DNA of 6,206 nucleotides from Spirochaetaceae bacterium. GTDB taxonomy: Bacteria; Spirochaetota; Spirochaetia; Treponematales; Breznakiellaceae. How positions within the stretch are numbered: the stretch's first letter is position 1; every line of letters begins with the position of its first letter. Under the pieces are notes generated by a model. That model had not been told where the DNA came from. It made no database searches and worked only from the letters and a program-made list of their open reading frames with translations. Positions 6,206-6,206 of the stretch are shown here, in pieces. The position numbers and the translations under genes are program-made. The stretch covers positions 1-6,206 of the forward strand of contig JAITCP010000188.1 in NCBI GenBank assembly GCA_031283025.1, written 5' to 3'.

Positions 6206-6206
6206 C

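Overview
The window looks like chromosomal DNA of a Gram-negative-type bacterium with mid-range GC (about 50% by eye). It has a Sec-exported pitrilysin-family peptidase, a DHH phosphoesterase, a beta-CASP RNase, a PIN/Phd toxin-antitoxin pair and the end of a CHAT protein. This mix would suit a spirochaete of the Treponema type, but nothing in the window proves the taxon.

Layout from left to right. Bases 1-395 (minus strand) carry a type II toxin-antitoxin operon: a complete Phd/YefM-like antitoxin and, overlapping its stop codon by ATGA, the first 36 codons of a VapC-like PIN toxin that runs off the left edge. The operon has a near-consensus sigma70 promoter (TTGACA-N17-TATAGT) with a 30-bp interrupted palindrome over the -10 box, a probable autoregulatory operator. 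Bases 519-3476 (minus) encode a large secreted M16 zinc peptidase with the full HxxEH site and an inactive C-terminal half. About 50 bp separates it from a divergent plus-strand pair: a DHH/DHHA1 phosphoesterase (3530-4432) and a metallo-beta-lactamase/beta-CASP ribonuclease (4470-5879). Both are nucleic-acid hydrolase families, and they probably form a two-gene RNA-turnover operon. The right end (6038-6205, minus) holds the C-terminus of a CHAT-domain (caspase-like) protein, convergent with the RNase gene.

The most unusual details are non-coding. (1) The M16/DHH divergent region packs two opposed promoters so tightly that the M16 transcript is predicted to start on the A of its own ATG (leaderless), while the DHH leader would be about 10 nt. 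(2) A 17-bp unit is tandemly repeated three times across the DHH/RNase junction. The third copy contains the RNase start codon, and each copy has an ATG in a different frame, giving two mini-ORFs; the second ends in TAATG at the RNase start. (3) A 16-bp hairpin with a cUUCGg loop, without a U-tract, lies after the RNase gene, and a competing 7-bp pairing segment sits just upstream of it. (4) The CHAT fragment is recognisable from its family-typical terminal motif, but its partners lie outside the window.

No tRNA, rRNA, CRISPR array or insertion sequence was seen. No gene-free stretch exceeds 300 bases; the longest is 5880-6037.
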